Of a stretch of DNA of 64,000 nt, positions 16,955 to 26,900 are shown one piece after another. Origin of the DNA: Negadavirga shengliensis (GTDB lineage: Bacteria; Bacteroidota; Bacteroidia; Cytophagales; Cyclobacteriaceae); contig NZ_JBHSJJ010000006.1 of NCBI RefSeq assembly GCF_042652345.1, positions 62,001 to 126,000 of the forward strand, in the 5' to 3' direction. The translations under genes were made by a program, and so were the position numbers. Under the pieces are notes generated by a model. It saw nothing but the letters and a program-made list of their open reading frames with translations, did no database searches and was not told the DNA's origin. Every line of letters begins with the position of its first letter. Position 1 is the first letter of the stretch.

Positions 16955-18052
16955 ATGGAAAAGCAAGGTTTTTCGGTTTACATGTGTATCCTGATCTGGT
17001 TTGTGCCGTTGGTGGCTAGCAGCCAGGTAGTTGGAAACAGCCCTTTGGTGTGGGAAAACAATATCATTAATTTAGGGGCGGTCTTGGAAGAGAATGGGGA
17101 GGCGACAGCCGAATTTTATTTTGTAAATAAAGCGGATTTTCCGGTTTACGTGGAGGATGTGATCACGGATTGTGGTTGCACTGCTGCGGAGTATACTACA
17201 GACACTTTATTCAAGGATAAAATAGGTTTGGTGAAGGTCAGGTTTGATCCACAGTCAAGGGGCGGGTCCTTTTCAAAAATGGTGCTTGTCCGCACCAATA
17301 TCGACACGGATGGGGATTCTTTGTTTTTGGAAGGGATAAACGTCCCCATGCCGGGGGATGTCCAAAAGCATTACAAAGTGAACAAAGAAGGTCTGGGATT
17401 TGCCCTTCCCGTGATCAACCTGGGAACGGTTTTTACGGATAAGCCGAAAGTCAAACCTTTGGATTTTTATAATTTTAATGATTATCCGGTACAATTGAAC
17501 CAAGTTCAGCAAGACCTTCCAGAGCATATTAAGGTCAGGATGATTCCTGCTGTCGCCCAGCCCAAATCGAGAGCCGTACTGGAAATTACCTATGATCCCG
17601 CCATGGCAATGGACCTAGGCTTTTTACAGGAAGAATTTAAACTGTCTCTATTGACCTTTGAAAAAAAAGACATAACGCTGAACTTGGTCACCACCGTTCA
17701 TGAACATTTTGATCCTGTGCCCGTAACGGAAATCGACAACCAGCCCAAACTTCGAATCAAGGAAAATGAAGTGGATCTTCAGAAAATCCGGGCCTCGAAT
17801 TCAGTTTCCAGGATTATCACCATGGAAAATGCCGGCGCACAACCTTTAAACATCCGTAAAATCGTCACAAACTGCGGTTGTTTGTCCTATGATGTTCCAA
17901 AGTATGATTTGGAAGTCGGTGAAAAAATGGACCTTGTTCTTACCTTTGATCCCCGGGGAAGGCGTGGGATAGATCATAAAACCCTGACGATATTCAGCAA
18001 TGATCCCCTGAATCCCACCCAGACGGTAGTCATCAAAAGCAGGATTAATTAA
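16955..18052 (+). CDS. DUF1573 domain protein (two domains)
   Basis: A signal peptide (residues 1-24, ending SSQVVG) precedes two immunoglobulin-like DUF1573 domains. Each has the characteristic cysteine pair: VITDCGCTAAEY near residue 70 and IVTNCGCLSYDV near residue 308. FDPQSRGG and FDPRGRRG follow the pair. The protein of 365 residues is probably exported to the periplasm or surface; DUF1573 proteins are common in Bacteroidota and without known function. The last eight bases overlap the convergent acyl-CoA dehydrogenase gene. Confidence 0.88.
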   Translation: MEKQGFSVYMCILIWFVPLVASSQVVGNSPLVWENNIINLGAVLEENGEATAEFYFVNKADFPVYVEDVITDCGCTAAEYTTDTLFKDKIGLVKVRFDPQSRGGSFSKMVLVRTNIDTDGDSLFLEGINVPMPGDVQKHYKVNKEGLGFALPVINLGTVFTDKPKVKPLDFYNFNDYPVQLNQVQQDLPEHIKVRMIPAVAQPKSRAVLEITYDPAMAMDLGFLQEEFKLSLLTFEKKDITLNLVTTVHEHFDPVPVTEIDNQPKLRIKENEVDLQKIRASNSVSRIITMENAGAQPLNIRKIVTNCGCLSYDVPKYDLEVGEKMDLVLTFDPRGRRGIDHKTLTIFSNDPLNPTQTVVIKSRIN

Positions 18053-19253
18053 AGGCCTGGATCCCGGTGATTTCCTGACCCAATATGAGCAAGTGAATAT
18101 CGTGGGTGCCTTCATAGGTAATGACAGATTCCAGGTTCATCATGTGGCGCATGACAGGATATTCTCCGGTAATTCCCATTCCGCCGAGAATCTGACGTGA
18201 AGTTCTTGCCACTTCCAAAGCCATGGACACATTATTTCTTTTGGCCATCGAAATCTGGGCGCTGCTGGCCCTTCCCTCATTCATCAGCGAGCCGAGTCTC
18301 CAGTTCAACAGCTGGGCTTTGGTGATTTCCGTAAGCATTTCCGCCAGTTTTTTCTGTGTAAGCTGGAATGCCGCTATGGGTTTTCCAAACTGCATTCTTT
18401 GCAATGCATATTTTCTGGCGGTTTCATAACAGTCCATGGCCGCACCGACAGCCCCCCAGGCGATACCATATCTGGCGGCGTCCAAACACATCAGGGCTGC
18501 TCCGAGACCGCTTTTTAGCGGTAACAGGTTTTCCTTTGGAATGACCGCATCCTGAAAGACCAGTTCACCTGTGCAGGACGCCCTCAAGGACCATTTGTTA
18601 TGGATTTCAGGGGCTGTGAATCCCTGCGTTCCTTTTTCAACCAGAAGCCCATGGATCCTTCCCGACTCATCTTTGGCCCATACCACAGCCAGATCTGCGG
18701 CGGGTGAATTGGAAATCCACATTTTGCTGCCGTTTAGCAGGTAATGGTTTCCATTATCTTTAAAAGTAGTCACCATTCCACCTGGATTGGAGCCGTAATC
18801 CGGCTCGGTGAGCCCGAAACAGCCGAGAAGCTCACCTGTTGCCAACTTAGGGAGGTATTTGCTTTTTTGCGCTTCCGAGCCGAACTTAAAGATAGGGTAC
18901 ATCACCAATGAGCCTTGGACCGAGGCGGTGGACCGAATGCCCGAATCCCCTCTTTCCAGCTCCTGCATGATGAGACCATAGGAAATGTAATCCAATCCTC
19001 CACCTCCATAACTTTCAGGGATTTGAGGCCCAAATGCCCCAATCTTACCGAGCTTTGGCACTATATCCAGAGGGAAATGGGCTTCCTGTGCCCATTTTTC
19101 CACATAAGGGGATATCTCTTTTTTTACAAAACTTCTGATGCTATCCCTTATAAGCACCTGTTCATGGGTATAAAGCGCTTCTGTCTGGTAAAAATCCACC
19201 CCGTTGAAGTCGTCTTTGCCCGGGTGGGGTTGTTTGGGGCTAAATCTGTCCAT
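18045..19253 (-). CDS. Acyl-CoA dehydrogenase, glutaryl-CoA dehydrogenase-like
   Basis: The 402-residue flavoenzyme has the acyl-CoA dehydrogenase motifs CFGLTEPDYGSNPGG and KMWISNSP. It ends with YEGTHDIHLLILGQEITGIQAF, whose catalytic Glu and surroundings match glutaryl-CoA dehydrogenase (GcdH). GcdH oxidises and decarboxylates glutaryl-CoA to crotonyl-CoA in tryptophan and lysine breakdown. The tryptophan 2,3-dioxygenase gene starts divergently beside it, which supports that role, but a broader acyl-CoA range is possible. Confidence 0.82.
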   Translation of the reverse strand: MDRFSPKQPHPGKDDFNGVDFYQTEALYTHEQVLIRDSIRSFVKKEISPYVEKWAQEAHFPLDIVPKLGKIGAFGPQIPESYGGGGLDYISYGLIMQELERGDSGIRSTASVQGSLVMYPIFKFGSEAQKSKYLPKLATGELLGCFGLTEPDYGSNPGGMVTTFKDNGNHYLLNGSKMWISNSPAADLAVVWAKDESGRIHGLLVEKGTQGFTAPEIHNKWSLRASCTGELVFQDAVIPKENLLPLKSGLGAALMCLDAARYGIAWGAVGAAMDCYETARKYALQRMQFGKPIAAFQLTQKKLAEMLTEITKAQLLNWRLGSLMNEGRASSAQISMAKRNNVSMALEVARTSRQILGGMGITGEYPVMRHMMNLESVITYEGTHDIHLLILGQEITGIQAFN

Positions 19254-19265
19254 GTGGTTTGGTTA

Positions 19266-19295
19266 TTTGGCTTTTTAAAATGATTTTTACGTTTT
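19266..19295 (+). promoter_or_regulatory. Possible promoter of the tryptophan 2,3-dioxygenase gene
   Basis: TTTG at 19266-19269 and TACGTTTT at 19288-19295 are spaced by 18 bases, close to TTTG/TAnnTTTG. If used, the transcript would begin near 19300, which would make the ATG at 19382, not the upstream ones at 19259 or 19280, the start. Confidence 0.4.
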
Positions 19296-19381
19296 ATAAG
19301 GAGGTTACGGAGACGGAAAAACCTCCTATTGAATTAAATCATAAGATATCAGAAAAACCAGCTTACCTGAAAATATTTGAA

Positions 19382-20350
19382 ATGGACCGGGAATATTCCA
19401 AAAAGGAAATCATAGAAAAGATCAAATTGCTGGAAGAAAAATTCAGGTCATCCGGACAGGACCTGTCTTCTTACCTGGAAGGACTTTTGCATGCGGATTA
19501 CCTCAATTACTGGGATTATATCAATGTGGATACACTCTTGACCTTACAGCAGCCCAGAACTTCATTTAAGGATGAAAAAATCTTCATCATCTATCATCAG
19601 ATCACCGAACTTTATTTTAATCTTATTCTTTGGGAACTGGATCAGATGGCTGAGGTGGAAAAAATCTCCCTTGATTTTTTTAAAGAAAGATTAAATAGGG
19701 TCATTATGTATTTTGATTTATTGATATCCTCCTTTGCAGTGATGTGGAAAGGAATGGAAAGGGAGCAATTCATGAAGTTCAGAATGTCGTTACTGCCTGC
19801 CAGCGGGTTTCAAAGCGCCCAGTATAGGATGATTGAGATCATGTGTACGGACATTCAAAACCTGGTTTACCTTCAGGAAAGAGAGGATTATAGGGATATC
19901 AATCTGACGAGCATAGACAGCCTTTTTGATATTCTCTACTGGCAGTATGGTGCCACGGAGCTTGCTACCGGAGAAAAAACACTTACGCTGAAATCATTTG
20001 AAAAAAAGTATGGTAAGAAGCTAAAAGAACTCATCGCAAAATTTCAAAAGAAAAACCTTTGGAAAAAATACCTGTACATGCAGGAAAAGGATGAGAAGCT
20101 GACGGACCTTATGCGTGAACTGGATCTTAAAGCCAACGTATATTGGCCGCTCGCCCATTACAAATCGGCAGTCCGTTATCTGCAGAAAGACCCTATGGAC
20201 ATAGCGGCCACCGGAGGAACCAACTGGCAGAAATACCTGCCTCCCCGCTTCCAAAAGGTAATATTTTATCCGGATTTATGGACAGAGGAAGAAAAAGCTG
20301 AATGGGGAAAGGGGTGGGTCCTCCAGGAGGTTTTCGGAGAATCAAGCTGA
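19382..20350 (+). CDS. kynA: Tryptophan 2,3-dioxygenase family protein
   Basis: The segments SYLEGLLHADYLNYWDYI and IIYHQITELYFNLILWEL are typical of heme-dependent tryptophan 2,3-dioxygenases, and the MRMSLLPASGFQSAQYR-like segment (FRMSLLPASGFQSAQ) is the heme/substrate region. It opens the indole ring of tryptophan to N-formylkynurenine. The frame is also open from 19259 and 19280. I chose 19382 because it gives the usual short N-terminus and follows a promoter-like box, but the longer start cannot be excluded. It is divergent from the glutaryl-CoA dehydrogenase gene. Confidence 0.85.
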   Translation: MDREYSKKEIIEKIKLLEEKFRSSGQDLSSYLEGLLHADYLNYWDYINVDTLLTLQQPRTSFKDEKIFIIYHQITELYFNLILWELDQMAEVEKISLDFFKERLNRVIMYFDLLISSFAVMWKGMEREQFMKFRMSLLPASGFQSAQYRMIEIMCTDIQNLVYLQEREDYRDINLTSIDSLFDILYWQYGATELATGEKTLTLKSFEKKYGKKLKELIAKFQKKNLWKKYLYMQEKDEKLTDLMRELDLKANVYWPLAHYKSAVRYLQKDPMDIAATGGTNWQKYLPPRFQKVIFYPDLWTEEEKAEWGKGWVLQEVFGESS

Positions 20351-20436
20351 AAAACGAAATCATGATGATGGATGCTTATGTCTCATTGATGTGACGGCTT
20401 AACCGTGATCTTTTTTAAGGATAAATACTTTAACCA

Positions 20437-22026
20437 ATGAAAAAAGAACTGCAATTTGTCCTTTCCCCAAAAGAGGCATACGATGAAGAAGGGTTTCGAC
20501 AAGTTGTGACCCGTCAAATACAGCCAGGCAAAGAAGATGATGTTGTTATCCGGCAAGTCCGGAGATCCATCGATGCGAGGAGCCGAGATGTAAAAATCAA
20601 CGTCACAGCAGAAGTATTTGTAAATGAACTCCCGCCACCCCTTATCCGGGCTGAAAAAAACTACCCCCATGTTTCACAGTCAGAACCCCTTATCATCGTC
20701 GGGGCCGGACCGACGGGGTTGTTTGCAGCGTTGAGAGCAATAGAACTTGGTGCTAGGCCGATTGTGCTGGAGCGGGGTAAGGATGTACAATCAAGAAGAA
20801 GGGATCTTGCGGCCATCAACAAAGAGCACATTGTCAACCCGGATTCCAATTACTGTTTTGGAGAAGGTGGTGCGGGCACTTATTCTGATGGGAAACTGTA
20901 TACCCGTTCCAAAAAAAGAGGTGACGTCCGGAGGATAATGGAAATCCTGGTGGCGCATGGGGCAAGAGAAGATATACTGGTAGATGCTCATCCGCATATC
21001 GGTACCAATAAACTGCCAGTGTTGGTAGCGGCACTTCGTCAATCCATAGTGGATGCCGGGGGAGAGATTTATTTCGAAACCAAGGTCACGGACCTGGTTA
21101 TCCAGGGGAATGAAATTCAGGGAGTGGTTACCCAATCCGGCGATAAAATCCTTGGAATGGGGGTGATATTGGCAACGGGGCATTCTGCCCGGGACATATT
21201 CCGCTTGTTGGATAGCAAGCAGGTATTAATAGCGTCAAAGCCATTTGCGCTCGGAGTCAGGATTGAACATGAGCAGGCACTGATAGACAGCATCCAATAC
21301 CATTGTGAAAATGACCGCGGGCCGTATCTTCCGGCTTCCTCGTACAGTCTGGTACAACAAACCATGTATCAGAAAAAGCAACGTGGGGTATTTTCGTTCT
21401 GCATGTGTCCGGGTGGTTTTATTGTTCCGGCCGCCACCGCTCCCGGGGAGGTTGTGGTGAATGGCATGAGCCCAAGTAGGAGAGACGGTAAATTCGCCAA
21501 CTCAGGGATAGTGGTAGCGGTTGAATTGGAGGATTTGGACGCCTATCACAAATATGGACCATTAGCAGCGATGAGGTTTCAGCAGGAAATAGAAAAGTCG
21601 GCCTGGGTAGCAGGAGGAAAGACCCAGACCGCACCGGCTCAGCGGATGGTTGATTTTATGGATAAAAGGGTCAGCAGTACTTTATTGCCCACATCCTATC
21701 AGCCGGGACTTGCCTCCGTGGGCATGGATGATGTGCTGCCGGCGTTCGTTGCAGAGCGGCTGAGGCAGGCATTCGATGCGTTTGGCAAAAAAATGAAAGG
21801 TTATCTCACCAATGACGCCCAGATTATTGGGGTGGAAAGCAGGTCCTCTTCTCCGGTGAGGATTCCAAGAGATAAGGATTCTTTTGAACACCCTCAGATC
21901 GCCAGGTTGTACCCCAGCGGGGAGGGGGCAGGCTATGCAGGGGGGATTGTCTCAGCGGCCATGGATGGCGAACGCTGCGCAGAAAAACTTTTGGAAAAGT
22001 ATTTTTCTAAGCGAATAATAAATTAG
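20437..22026 (+). CDS. COG2509-type FAD-dependent oxidoreductase
   Basis: The 529-residue protein has an N-terminal ~85-residue domain, then an FAD-binding Rossmann motif GAGPTGLFAALRA near residue 90, a conserved segment NYCFGEGGAGTYSDGKLYTRS near residue 140, and a C-terminal motif YPSGEGAGYAGGIVSAAMDG. These define the COG2509 uncharacterised FAD-dependent dehydrogenases. No signal peptide is seen, so it is likely cytoplasmic. Substrate is unknown. Confidence 0.88.
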   Translation: MKKELQFVLSPKEAYDEEGFRQVVTRQIQPGKEDDVVIRQVRRSIDARSRDVKINVTAEVFVNELPPPLIRAEKNYPHVSQSEPLIIVGAGPTGLFAALRAIELGARPIVLERGKDVQSRRRDLAAINKEHIVNPDSNYCFGEGGAGTYSDGKLYTRSKKRGDVRRIMEILVAHGAREDILVDAHPHIGTNKLPVLVAALRQSIVDAGGEIYFETKVTDLVIQGNEIQGVVTQSGDKILGMGVILATGHSARDIFRLLDSKQVLIASKPFALGVRIEHEQALIDSIQYHCENDRGPYLPASSYSLVQQTMYQKKQRGVFSFCMCPGGFIVPAATAPGEVVVNGMSPSRRDGKFANSGIVVAVELEDLDAYHKYGPLAAMRFQQEIEKSAWVAGGKTQTAPAQRMVDFMDKRVSSTLLPTSYQPGLASVGMDDVLPAFVAERLRQAFDAFGKKMKGYLTNDAQIIGVESRSSSPVRIPRDKDSFEHPQIARLYPSGEGAGYAGGIVSAAMDGERCAEKLLEKYFSKRIIN

Positions 22027-22081
22027 GTCTGAAATTTGTCATTAGCATCGGACGAACACTTAACAACGATTGGTTTTTAAT

Positions 22082-22453
22082 ATGAATGAAAGGAAAACAG
22101 TGATTATAGGGGCTTCTCCGAACCCATCCAGATATGCCTACGTGGCTGCTCAGATGTTGAAAGAAAAAAGTGTGCCTTTTGTTCCGGTAGGAATAAAAAG
22201 GGGGGAGGTGGGGGGTGAAACCATCCAGGATCTTAGGTTAAAGCCGGCGATAGAGGATGTACATACGGTTACCCTTTACCTTGCTCCAAAAAATCAAAAA
22301 GAATGGCAGGAGTATATCCTTTCTCTCCGGCCCCGCCGGATCATCTTCAATCCTGGCACGGAAAACCCGGAGTTGATGGAATCGGCCCGTGCCCATAACA
22401 TAGATGTTGTCCCTGCCTGCAGTTTGGTAATGCTCAGTTCGGGTCAGTATTGA
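22082..22453 (+). CDS. CoA-binding domain protein (COG1832-like)
   Basis: The 123-residue protein is a single Rossmann-like CoA-binding domain: VIIGASPNPSRYAYVAA at the start and RIIFNPGTENPEL near the end, plus a C-terminal Cys (PACSLVML). The frame can be read from 22070 with a TTG, but the ATG at 22082 is better. It follows the FAD protein by 55 bases. Confidence 0.85.
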   Translation: MNERKTVIIGASPNPSRYAYVAAQMLKEKSVPFVPVGIKRGEVGGETIQDLRLKPAIEDVHTVTLYLAPKNQKEWQEYILSLRPRRIIFNPGTENPELMESARAHNIDVVPACSLVMLSSGQY

Positions 22454-22596
22454 TGCTGTGCTAAAAACTACAAAAACCGGGGCGTAAAAAAACCAGCTTT
22501 AACGGCTTGTTTATCGGGTAAATGGGGCAAAATCCAGGGATACATGATTGCCGGAACTAATCCGGGAAATAAGGTGCATTCTTCCATTTTTTTCCA

Positions 22597-22604
22597 TATT
22601 TTTG
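22597..22604 (+). promoter_or_regulatory. Minus-7 box upstream of gyrB
   Basis: TATTTTTG matches TAnnTTTG exactly and lies 61 bases before the ATG of gyrB. No clear TTTG is at the expected minus-33 spacing. Confidence 0.4.
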
Positions 22605-22665
22605 CATGCAATTTGGTTTTTACTTCCGTATAGGTAGTGGCTATACCAATGCCGTAAAACATTCT

Positions 22666-24624
22666 ATGAATAAAGAACAAGAGTTGAAGAAAAACGAATA
22701 TTCTGCCCAAAACATACAGGTACTGGAAGGTCTTGAGGCTGTAAGAAAAAGGCCGGCCATGTATATTGGAGATATTGGAGTAAAAGGACTTCATCATTTG
22801 ATATGGGAGGTTGTTGATAACTCAATAGATGAGGCGCTTGCCGGACATTGTGACACCATATCCGTCACCGTGCATGAGGACAATTCTGTCACCGTGGAGG
22901 ACAACGGGAGAGGGATTCCGACCGATTTTCACACCAAGGAAAACCGGTCAGCATTGGAAGTGGTAATGACAGTCCTGCATGCCGGCGGTAAATTTGATAA
23001 AGATACTTACAAAGTTTCCGGAGGTTTGCACGGGGTTGGGGTTTCCTGTGTGAATGCGCTTTCATCCTACCTGAAGGCGACGGTCCATAGGGGGAACAAA
23101 ATTTTTGAACAGGAGTACAGCAGAGGGGTTCCCCAATACCAGGTGAGGGAGATAGGGACCACTGATAAAAGAGGGACTATCGTCCATTTTAAGCCGGATG
23201 CGGAGATATTTCATACTTTAGAATACAAATACGATACCATTGCCACCAGATTGAGGGAAATGGCTTTTCTTAATGCCGGCATACGGTTGCACCTGACGGA
23301 TTTGAGGGAAAAGGATGAAGAAGGGAACTACAGGTCCGATGAGTTTTATTCAGAGGGTGGATTGGTAGAATTTGTGGAATATTTGGATGAGACCAAACAG
23401 AAGATCATTGAAAGCCCCATTTACATAGAAACAGAAAAAGGCGGAGTGCCTGTGCAGGTGGCAATGGGATACAATTCCTCTTTTAATGAGAATGTGGTAT
23501 CCTATGTCAACACCATTAACACCTATGAAGGGGGCACACATGTCTCAGGTTTCAGAAGGGCTTTGACCAGAACTTTAAAGGGATATGCCGATAAATCCGG
23601 AATGCTGGATAAGGTGAAAATCGAAATTTCTGGAGATGATTTCAGAGAAGGGCTGACGGCGGTTATTTCTGTCAAAGTGGCTGAACCGCAGTTTGAGGGA
23701 CAGACCAAAACCAAATTAGGTAATTCGGATGTTACGGGTGCAGTGGACAGTGCCGTCTCTGAGACCTTACAGGTGTGGCTTGAAGAGCACCCTAAAGAAG
23801 CCAAAATTATAGTGGGTAAGGTTATTCTGGCAGCCCAGGCGAGACATGCGGCCAAAAAAGCCAGGGAAATGGTGCAGCGGAAGAACGTGCTGGGGGGCGG
23901 AGGATTACCGGGTAAACTGGCGGATTGTGCCAATTCAGACCCTTCTGTGTGCGAACTGTATCTCGTGGAGGGGGATTCCGCAGGCGGATCTGCCAAACAA
24001 GGCAGGGACAGGGATTTTCAGGCCATATTGCCTCTTAAGGGTAAAATCCTGAACGTGGAAAAAGCACATGAGCACAAAATTTATGATAACGATGAAATAA
24101 AAAATATCCTCACGGCATTGGGGGTGAAGTTCGGAACGTCTACTGATGAAAAGGAACTGGACCTTTCCAACCTCAGGTATCATAAAATCATCATCATGAC
24201 GGATGCCGATATTGACGGTTCACATATCCGTACCCTGATCCTTACTTTGTTTTTCAGGTATATGCGGGCACTGATTGAAAACGGTTACGTATATATCGCC
24301 CTTCCACCGCTTTATCTATTGAAAAGAGGTAAGGAAGAAAGGTATTGTTGGACAGAGGAAGAAAGAAAACAAGTGACCCAGGAGTTGGCTCCGGACGGTA
24401 AAGTGGAAAGTGTAGGCATCCAACGGTATAAAGGTTTAGGGGAAATGAACCCCGAACAGCTTTGGAACACGACTATGGACCCGAACACAAGGACATTGAA
24501 GCAGGTAACCATAGAGTCTGCTGCTGAGGCCGATCACCTTTTCAGTATGTTAATGGGGGACGAGGTGGCTCCGAGGAGGGACTTTATCGAGAAAAACGCC
24601 AAATATGCTAAAATAGACACCTAA
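22666..24624 (+). CDS. gyrB: DNA gyrase subunit B
   Basis: The 652-residue protein has the GHKL ATPase motifs VLEGLEAVRKRPAMYIGD, DNGRGIP and GLHGVGVS, the transducer domain, and the Toprim region with EGDSAGGSAKQGRDR and the metal-binding DADIDGSHIRTL. GyrB and GyrA introduce negative supercoils. The start at 22666 gives the usual N-terminus; an upstream in-frame ATG at 22606 is unlikely and overlaps the promoter box. gyrA is not in the window. Confidence 0.96.
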   Translation: MNKEQELKKNEYSAQNIQVLEGLEAVRKRPAMYIGDIGVKGLHHLIWEVVDNSIDEALAGHCDTISVTVHEDNSVTVEDNGRGIPTDFHTKENRSALEVVMTVLHAGGKFDKDTYKVSGGLHGVGVSCVNALSSYLKATVHRGNKIFEQEYSRGVPQYQVREIGTTDKRGTIVHFKPDAEIFHTLEYKYDTIATRLREMAFLNAGIRLHLTDLREKDEEGNYRSDEFYSEGGLVEFVEYLDETKQKIIESPIYIETEKGGVPVQVAMGYNSSFNENVVSYVNTINTYEGGTHVSGFRRALTRTLKGYADKSGMLDKVKIEISGDDFREGLTAVISVKVAEPQFEGQTKTKLGNSDVTGAVDSAVSETLQVWLEEHPKEAKIIVGKVILAAQARHAAKKAREMVQRKNVLGGGGLPGKLADCANSDPSVCELYLVEGDSAGGSAKQGRDRDFQAILPLKGKILNVEKAHEHKIYDNDEIKNILTALGVKFGTSTDEKELDLSNLRYHKIIIMTDADIDGSHIRTLILTLFFRYMRALIENGYVYIALPPLYLLKRGKEERYCWTEEERKQVTQELAPDGKVESVGIQRYKGLGEMNPEQLWNTTMDPNTRTLKQVTIESAAEADHLFSMLMGDEVAPRRDFIEKNAKYAKIDT

Positions 24625-24653
24625 AAACGGTTTTTCTCGGGAAACAAAAATTG

Positions 24654-24678
24654 AAGGGGGCTGTATAGCCCTTTTTTT
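24654..24678 (+). terminator. Terminator after gyrB
   Basis: AAGGGGGCT at 24654-24662 and AGCCCTTTT beginning at 24667 pair with two G-U pairs around GTAT, followed by a T run to 24678. It lies 30 bases after the gyrB stop. Confidence 0.8.
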
Positions 24679-24739
24679 ATTCTCTGATTAATTTAGTAAA
24701 ATTACCTTACTTTTTGAATTACCTATAAAACACTACGAT

Positions 24740-26872
24740 ATGAAACTGATCCAACAAGATAGACAAGACCGGGTTGAAGAAACCATATATAGCAGTGATC
24801 TGATCAGCCGTGACCTGAGTTGGTTAAAGTTCAATGAAAGGGTATTTGATCAGATTAAAAAAGATCAAAGGAATATTTTTGAGAAGTTGAAGTTTTTGGC
24901 CATCGCAGCCTCTAACCTGGACGAGTTCTTTATGATCAGGGTAGGTTCTTTGTACAATTACCTGGATTATGACAAAGTCAGAGTGGACTATTCAGGGTTG
25001 AGGGAAGAGACTTTCAAAATGAAGCTCATGATAGAGTCCCAAAATTTTCACCGGAGGCTGCAGGAGCATTTCGTGAGGGAACTGCTGCCGGCCACTGAGG
25101 AGGCGGGCTTTATTATGAGCAACGTGAAAAACCTTGAAGAAAATGAGCAGAAAGCCATCAAGGATTATTTTTACAAGGCCGTATACCCCATGCTTACGCC
25201 GATGGTATTTGACGGTTACCATACTTTTCCCATTCTGATGAACAAGCTGTTGATATTCGGGGTGATCACGATCAGTCAGGGTGACAAGAAGGATAACCGG
25301 AAACTGTCTTTTGTACAGATACCTTCCAATATTCCCCGTTTTTTTGAACTTGAAAGGGATGATTTGATGATTTATGTACCCATAGAAGAGGTGATCAGGG
25401 AGCATATTGTTTCCTTGTTCAGAAACGTAAACATTGAGTCAATCAATCTTTTTAGGATCACCCGGAACGGCGATTTCACCTTAGAGGAAAGTGAGGACAT
25501 GGATACCAATTTTCTGGAGGAGGTAAAGAGAAAACTCAACGAACGGAAGACAGGAAGGGTGGTAAGAATAGAAATCGAGGAGGGCTACAGCAAGTGGATG
25601 GTCAATTTGTTAAAACACCGCTGGATCATAAGTGACGACAGTATATTTAAGATTTCAAGATCCAGCATGATGGATTTTACAGGAGTTTGGCAAATAATAG
25701 GTAATAAGCGGTTTAAAGACAAGATACCTCCTGTCCCCAACCCGATACCCCCGCTTTCTTATCCCGATGCAGCGACCGAAGATATATTTCAAGTATTGAA
25801 GCACAAGGATATTTTGCTCCATCATCCCTATAACAGCATGGAACCCATCATGGAGTTGTTGGACAAAGCCGCTGATGATCCTCACGTGATGGCCATAAAA
25901 ATGACCATTTACAGGCTGGCCAAAAACTCAAGGATTGTGGATGCGCTTCTTAGAGCGGCGGAAAACGGCAAGCACGTTTCGGTCTTGTTTGAGGTAAAAG
26001 CAAGGTTTGATGAAGAAAACAATATCCGGGAAGCCAAAAAACTCCAGAAAGCCGGATGTTTTGTCATTTATGGGGTAAGCAATTTCAAGACCCATACGAA
26101 ACTGATGTTGATTGTCAAGAAAGAGGAAAATAAGGTGACGCGCTATGTGCACCTGGGTTCGGGAAATTACAATGAAGAAACCAGCCGGATTTATACGGAT
26201 ATCGGTTTGTTGACTACCAATGAGATATTGGCCAACGATGTATCCGAGTTTTTCAACGTTATAACAGGCCATTCCGCCCCTACACGCTATCAAAACCTCA
26301 TCACCTCTCCAAGGGATATGCGAAACAAGCTCATTGAATTTATAGAGGAAGAGGCCGAAAATGCCAGAAATGGCCTGCCTTCGGGAATATTCATTAAAAT
26401 CAACTCGTTGGAGGACTCGGAATTTATATTTTCATTGTACAGGGCATCTCAGGCCGGTGTTTCTATCAAGCTGATTGTGAGGGGGATATGCTGTTTAAGG
26501 CCGGGAAGGGAAGGCCTGAGTGAGAATATTGAGGTGATTTCCATTGTGGGGGATTTTCTGGAACATTCCAGAATATACCATTTCCACAATAACGGCGATC
26601 ACAGGACTTATGTGGGAAGTGCAGATGCCATGGTGAGAAGTTTTGATAAAAGGCTTGAGTCGTTGTTCAGGGTTGAAACCCCCTTTTTGGAAAGGCAATT
26701 GATGAATATCATCGCCTATAACCTAAGGGATAATGTCAACGCTTATGTGATGCAGGAGGACGGCAGTTATGTCTCAAAAACTCCGGGAGAGGGAGAAGAG
26801 CCATTTAATGTCCACAAGGAGTTTTTCATGCTTGAACCTGAGATGATCCAGGATGTGAAACTCCTAGAATAG
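24740..26872 (+). CDS. ppk1: Polyphosphate kinase 1
   Basis: The 710-residue protein has the PPK1 N-terminal segment SRDLSWLKFNERV and ASNLDEFFMIRVG, and two active-site histidine segments: NFKTHTKL near residue 450 (the phosphorylated His) and LEHSRIYHF near residue 607. HLGSGNYNEETSRIYTD is the nucleotide-binding region. It makes long-chain polyphosphate from ATP. A Ppx/GppA-family phosphatase gene faces it tail to tail. Confidence 0.96.
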   Translation: MKLIQQDRQDRVEETIYSSDLISRDLSWLKFNERVFDQIKKDQRNIFEKLKFLAIAASNLDEFFMIRVGSLYNYLDYDKVRVDYSGLREETFKMKLMIESQNFHRRLQEHFVRELLPATEEAGFIMSNVKNLEENEQKAIKDYFYKAVYPMLTPMVFDGYHTFPILMNKLLIFGVITISQGDKKDNRKLSFVQIPSNIPRFFELERDDLMIYVPIEEVIREHIVSLFRNVNIESINLFRITRNGDFTLEESEDMDTNFLEEVKRKLNERKTGRVVRIEIEEGYSKWMVNLLKHRWIISDDSIFKISRSSMMDFTGVWQIIGNKRFKDKIPPVPNPIPPLSYPDAATEDIFQVLKHKDILLHHPYNSMEPIMELLDKAADDPHVMAIKMTIYRLAKNSRIVDALLRAAENGKHVSVLFEVKARFDEENNIREAKKLQKAGCFVIYGVSNFKTHTKLMLIVKKEENKVTRYVHLGSGNYNEETSRIYTDIGLLTTNEILANDVSEFFNVITGHSAPTRYQNLITSPRDMRNKLIEFIEEEAENARNGLPSGIFIKINSLEDSEFIFSLYRASQAGVSIKLIVRGICCLRPGREGLSENIEVISIVGDFLEHSRIYHFHNNGDHRTYVGSADAMVRSFDKRLESLFRVETPFLERQLMNIIAYNLRDNVNAYVMQEDGSYVSKTPGEGEEPFNVHKEFFMLEPEMIQDVKLLE

Positions 26873-26900
26873 ATCACCGGTCTTATGATTTAGCCGGTAT

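Noticed and set aside
20791..21183. 130-codon minus-strand frame inside the FAD protein gene
   Set aside because: Shadow of the real gene, with no family resemblance.
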